From the NCBI RefSeq assembly GCF_900142925.1, contig NZ_FRCN01000009.1, positions 220,494-284,493 of the forward strand: 64,000 nt of DNA, read 5' to 3'. Each line of letters starts with the position of its first letter. Position 1 is the first letter of the stretch. The stretch comes from Chitinophaga sp. CF418. Its GTDB lineage: Bacteria; Bacteroidota; Bacteroidia; Chitinophagales; Chitinophagaceae. Shown one piece after another: positions 61,515 to 64,000 of this stretch. The notes under the pieces were generated by a model. That model ran no database searches. It worked only from the letters and a program-made list of their open reading frames with translations, and was not told the origin of the DNA. A program made the translations under genes and the position numbers.

Positions 61515-62777
61515 ATGAAGCATCTCTTGAAGGCATTCCTATGCACCCTCGTATGCAGTTTTATCCTTTTTTCCTGTAAGAAAGATCAGGTACAGAAGCA
61601 GTCACAAGATGGGATCACAAAGGACGTGATCGCACAGATCAAAGCTATGGGCTTTAATACACAGGAAATAAGAAGAGTGGACGACGGTTATGTTGTGGAA
61701 GGCGATATCTTCCTGTCAGACAAATCGCTGAAAGAAAAAGCGAACCCCAGGAAAGTGGTGATAGCTAAAGAAGAACAATATCAAACCTGGAATATCATTG
61801 CCACTTCCGGCCACAGGGTGATCACTGTTTCTGTTACCAATCTGCCTGCAGCCTATACTGCAGCAGCAGATGAAGCCATTGCCCGTTACAACGCGCTTGG
61901 CCTGCGTATTTCCTTCCAGCGTGTAGCCAGCGGTGGAGAAATAGACATTATTAATGCGAACCTGGGTACAGGTGTACTGGGACAGTCAGCCGGCTTCCCG
62001 GATGTCTATGGCAACCCTCCAAGCCCTATCAGGCTTAATGCCTCATATATCGGTAGTACGCCAAACCAGGGCTGGATGGCTACGATCATTGCGCATGAAA
62101 TAGGTCATACTATTGGTTACCGCCACACTGACTATTTCAACCGCGCATACAGCTGCGGTTCCGGTGGTAATGAAGGTGATGCAGGCGTAGGCGCCGATCA
62201 TATACCAGGTACTCCGACAGCAGGCGATCCTAACAGCTGGATGCTGGCTTGTATCGGTACCGGTGTAAGCCGTCCGTTTAATGCCAACGACGTGATAGCC
62301 CTCAACTACCTGTATGCCAGCATCTCCGGTAGCAATCCTATTCCTGATGGCACCTACAAGATTGTAAGTGAAGCCAGCGGAAAGGTAGTGGATGTAGATG
62401 CTAACTTTATCAACGACAACGGTACTAAAGTACAGCAATGGAGCTGGCTGAACGGTGCTAATCAGAAATGGTCCTTCTCTTACCTGGGTGGTGGTTACTA
62501 CCGTATCACCAGTGCCGCCAGCGGTAAAGTGCTGGATGCAGACGCTAATATAATAGCAGCCAATGGCACCAGGATACAGCAATGGGATTGGTTAGGCGGT
62601 GATAACCAGCAATGGTTGTTACAGCCTCAGGCCAATGGCACCTATGCTATCATTAACAAACGTAGCGGAAAAGTGCTGGATGTAGACGCCAACAATATCG
62701 CTAACGATGGCTCCATCATGCAGCAATGGGCATGGCTGAACGGCGGTAACCAACGCTGGTATATACAGACGCCCTGA
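61515..62777 (+). CDS. HEIGH (M57-like) metalloprotease with ricin-type lectin domain, lipoprotein
   Basis: 420 residues. The lipoprotein signal ends LFSC21. The zinc site H194-E-I-G-H198-x5-H204 (AHEIGHTIGYRH) matches the dual-action HEIGH metallopeptidases (M57); M243 in SWMLAC may serve as the Met-turn. A C-terminal beta-trefoil (about 278-420) has three repeats each ending Q-x-W-x-W-L-x-G-x-N-Q-x-W, the (QxW)3 ricin B signature, so it probably binds sugars. Expected on the cell surface or released, digesting glycoproteins or bacterial prey wall. A terminator follows. Confidence 0.92.
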   Translation: MKHLLKAFLCTLVCSFILFSCKKDQVQKQSQDGITKDVIAQIKAMGFNTQEIRRVDDGYVVEGDIFLSDKSLKEKANPRKVVIAKEEQYQTWNIIATSGHRVITVSVTNLPAAYTAAADEAIARYNALGLRISFQRVASGGEIDIINANLGTGVLGQSAGFPDVYGNPPSPIRLNASYIGSTPNQGWMATIIAHEIGHTIGYRHTDYFNRAYSCGSGGNEGDAGVGADHIPGTPTAGDPNSWMLACIGTGVSRPFNANDVIALNYLYASISGSNPIPDGTYKIVSEASGKVVDVDANFINDNGTKVQQWSWLNGANQKWSFSYLGGGYYRITSAASGKVLDADANIIAANGTRIQQWDWLGGDNQQWLLQPQANGTYAIINKRSGKVLDVDANNIANDGSIMQQWAWLNGGNQRWYIQTP

Positions 62778-62791
62778 GCTAATTGATGTAT

Positions 62792-62812
62792 AAGCGGGAG
62801 TGAGGCCCGCTT
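62792..62812 (+). terminator. Intrinsic terminator after the metalloprotease
   Basis: The stem AAGCGGG / CCCGCTT has a 7-nt loop and a T-run directly following. Confidence 0.85.
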
Positions 62813-62848
62813 TTTTGTTACTGCTTATACGTGACTCTCCAAAAAAAT

Positions 62849-62879
62849 ACCGGCGCAAAATCATCGATCTTACGCCGGT
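62849..62879 (-). terminator. Intrinsic terminator of the right-edge gene
   Basis: The minus strand folds ACCGGCG / CGCCGGT, then a run of seven T (plus-strand A-run 62841-62847). It lies about 20 bp past the stop at 62900. Confidence 0.8.
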
Positions 62880-62899
62880 TTCAGGGAGCTAGTCAATAT

Positions 62900-64000
62900 T
62901 TACATTTCAGTGATATACTGAACGCCGAGATTTAAGGATCTCAATCTTACCAGCGGCAATGGCTGTTCTGTAAGATTAGAGAAGATCGTCAGATCAAACC
63001 ATAAGGCAGCATTATTGCTCACCGGAGTCCGGCTGTTATACCACAATCCTATACTGCCTGCCCAATCAGCAATCATATCTGCCAGCTTTTTGTTGCCGGT
63101 ATTCGCATCAGGTTTGACCTGTATACTCTGTATCGGCTGCATGATCACCGGCAGGGCTACATTCGCTGTACTTGCATTAAGCGGATACGTATACTGGCAG
63201 CTCATCAGGATGCTGACGGTATCCTGCGAATTCTCCTTCAGTAACGCGTTGAACAGGTTTGTAAGCTGCGTACTGAGTGGTGCGTAATTATGCTGTCCTG
63301 ACGGAGCATTGATCGTTGATATATCTACCGGTATATCACTATCGGTAGTAGGATGGTATGGATTCGAAAACTCTACCGTACCCGTTGTATATATAAACGG
63401 TTCGCTGCTCTGCTTACCTGGTACGAGTTCTACATTTCGCCTGATGAATGCCGTGGTGGCTGCATCCTGCCGTGCGAGAATATTCATCATCGGTATGATC
63501 ACCCTTCTGCCGGGTATTACTTGTCCTGCCTCTGCAGATAATGGCTGTCCGCCTTTTGTATAATAATAACAGAAATCTCCGATGCAGGTACCCGTATATA
63601 CCTGGCGTTCGTATCCTGTGATATCTACAAGCGGTTCTCCGATACCTGCCGGCGGTAAGCCATGTACCGATACAATAAGCGCCTGTACATCATCTATTGT
63701 CGCCGATCCTTCCTGTATGTAGAAGCTATAAGGCAGCACATCCGTACTTGTATACCTCATGTTGCTACGCGGCATTGCCATCATATTGCTTTGTGACGCA
63801 GTGACCACCTGCAATACCAGCGCTGCATACGAAGCAAGTGCAGTAGACACTGTATTCAGCAGTGGATCGTCATCAGCGGTGCCGGCAGTTACCTGGGTAA
63901 GCTGCTTTTCCAGCACGGCATATACATATGGCGATACTGTAATGAACTCTGCCAGTTGTGGGAAGGCATCCTCAATACCCAGGAGCATCACATTGCCAGT
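62900..64000 (-). CDS. Unrecognised protein, 5' end beyond the window edge
   Basis: At least 366 codons; the frame stays open through the last bases (TGNVMLLGIEDAFPQLAEF), so the true start lies outside. The visible part has no signal peptide or membrane span and consists of a helical start (LAEFITVSPYVYAVLEKQL, ASYAALVLQVV) and a long strand-rich Ser/Thr/Pro region (IQSIQVKPDANTGNKKLADMIADWAGSIGLWYNSRTPVSNNA). I recognise no family. The many polar strands suggest a large surface or structural protein, perhaps a toxin-complex part, but there is no direct support. Confidence 0.7.
   Translation of the reverse strand, partial: TGNVMLLGIEDAFPQLAEFITVSPYVYAVLEKQLTQVTAGTADDDPLLNTVSTALASYAALVLQVVTASQSNMMAMPRSNMRYTSTDVLPYSFYIQEGSATIDDVQALIVSVHGLPPAGIGEPLVDITGYERQVYTGTCIGDFCYYYTKGGQPLSAEAGQVIPGRRVIIPMMNILARQDAATTAFIRRNVELVPGKQSSEPFIYTTGTVEFSNPYHPTTDSDIPVDISTINAPSGQHNYAPLSTQLTNLFNALLKENSQDTVSILMSCQYTYPLNASTANVALPVIMQPIQSIQVKPDANTGNKKLADMIADWAGSIGLWYNSRTPVSNNAALWFDLTIFSNLTEQPLPLVRLRSLNLGVQYITEM

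Noticed and set aside
1..64000. CRISPR arrays, tRNA, rRNA, complete insertion sequences, prophage
   Set aside because: No regularly spaced repeats, cloverleaf-like sequences, transposase or phage structural genes were seen by eye. The 74-bp array has no spacers and is not CRISPR.

Overview
The window looks like chromosomal DNA of a Bacteroidota organism close to Chitinophaga (class Chitinophagia). The evidence is three SusC/SusD outer-membrane import pairs, an ECF sigma / FecR / STN-SusC trans-envelope signalling cassette, a type IX secretion C-terminal sorting domain, LytTR signalling, many secreted or lipobox-bearing proteins, near absence of strong Shine-Dalgarno sites, and repeated matches to the Bacteroidota -7 promoter element TAnnTTTG. 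The genus is an inference. No rRNA, tRNA, CRISPR array, complete insertion sequence or prophage was seen.

Layout. 1-2.8 kb: TetR regulator, twin operator-like repeats, an internally deleted SDR remnant, an SDR and a quinone-oxidoreductase-like gene. 3-5.8 kb: DinB-like protein, another SDR, a broken and an intact SnoaL-type gene. 5.8-8.1 kb: secreted family-2 beta-glucuronidase with a small lipocalin-like partner. 8.1-9.7 kb: a gene-poor stretch with a 96-nt near-perfect palindrome, then an orphan gene followed by a decayed copy of its own C-terminus. 9.7-12 kb: a type IX cargo protein and an outer-membrane beta-barrel. 12.3-19.3 kb: LytS/LytTR two-component pair followed by SusC/SusD pair 1. 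19.4-21.7 kb: an uncharacterised two-gene cassette plus an ADP-ribosylglycohydrolase whose 3' end is triplicated. 21.7-25.5 kb: HxlR regulator divergent from an NAD(P)H quinone oxidoreductase, a DUF998 membrane protein, a porin-like barrel and a small secreted protein with an almost leaderless promoter. 25.6-31.4 kb: complete RND efflux operon. 31.9-36.6 kb: SusC/SusD pair 2 with strong codon bias. 36.8-39.2 kb: HEAT-like protein, secreted protein and a GH10 xylanase.

39.5-50.5 kb (minus strand) is one co-directional block: ECF sigma, FecR anti-sigma, STN-domain SusC, SusD, TlpA-type redoxin, S41 tail protease, TlpA-type redoxin, with 2-22 nt gaps among the last five. It reads as a TonB-dependent sensing and import locus joined to periplasmic disulfide and protease functions.

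50.7-57.9 kb holds a subclass B3 metallo-beta-lactamase of the Gln116 (GOB-like) type, AraC regulators, an ester cyclase, a zinc-free oxidoreductase, an alpha/beta hydrolase and an UlaG-like metallohydrolase. It also holds a mosaic scar in which fragments of two neighbouring genes are duplicated and fused. 58.1-64 kb: MacB/FtsX-type permease, SnoaL-like secreted protein, a HEIGH (M57-like) metalloprotease with a ricin-type lectin domain, and a large unrecognised gene cut by the right edge.

The most interesting unexplained structures are the 19.5-21.7 kb cassette with its triplicated gene end, the 55.8-56.1 kb mosaic junction, the 96-nt palindrome at 8.4 kb, and the redoxin/protease cargo of the sigma-FecR-Sus operon.
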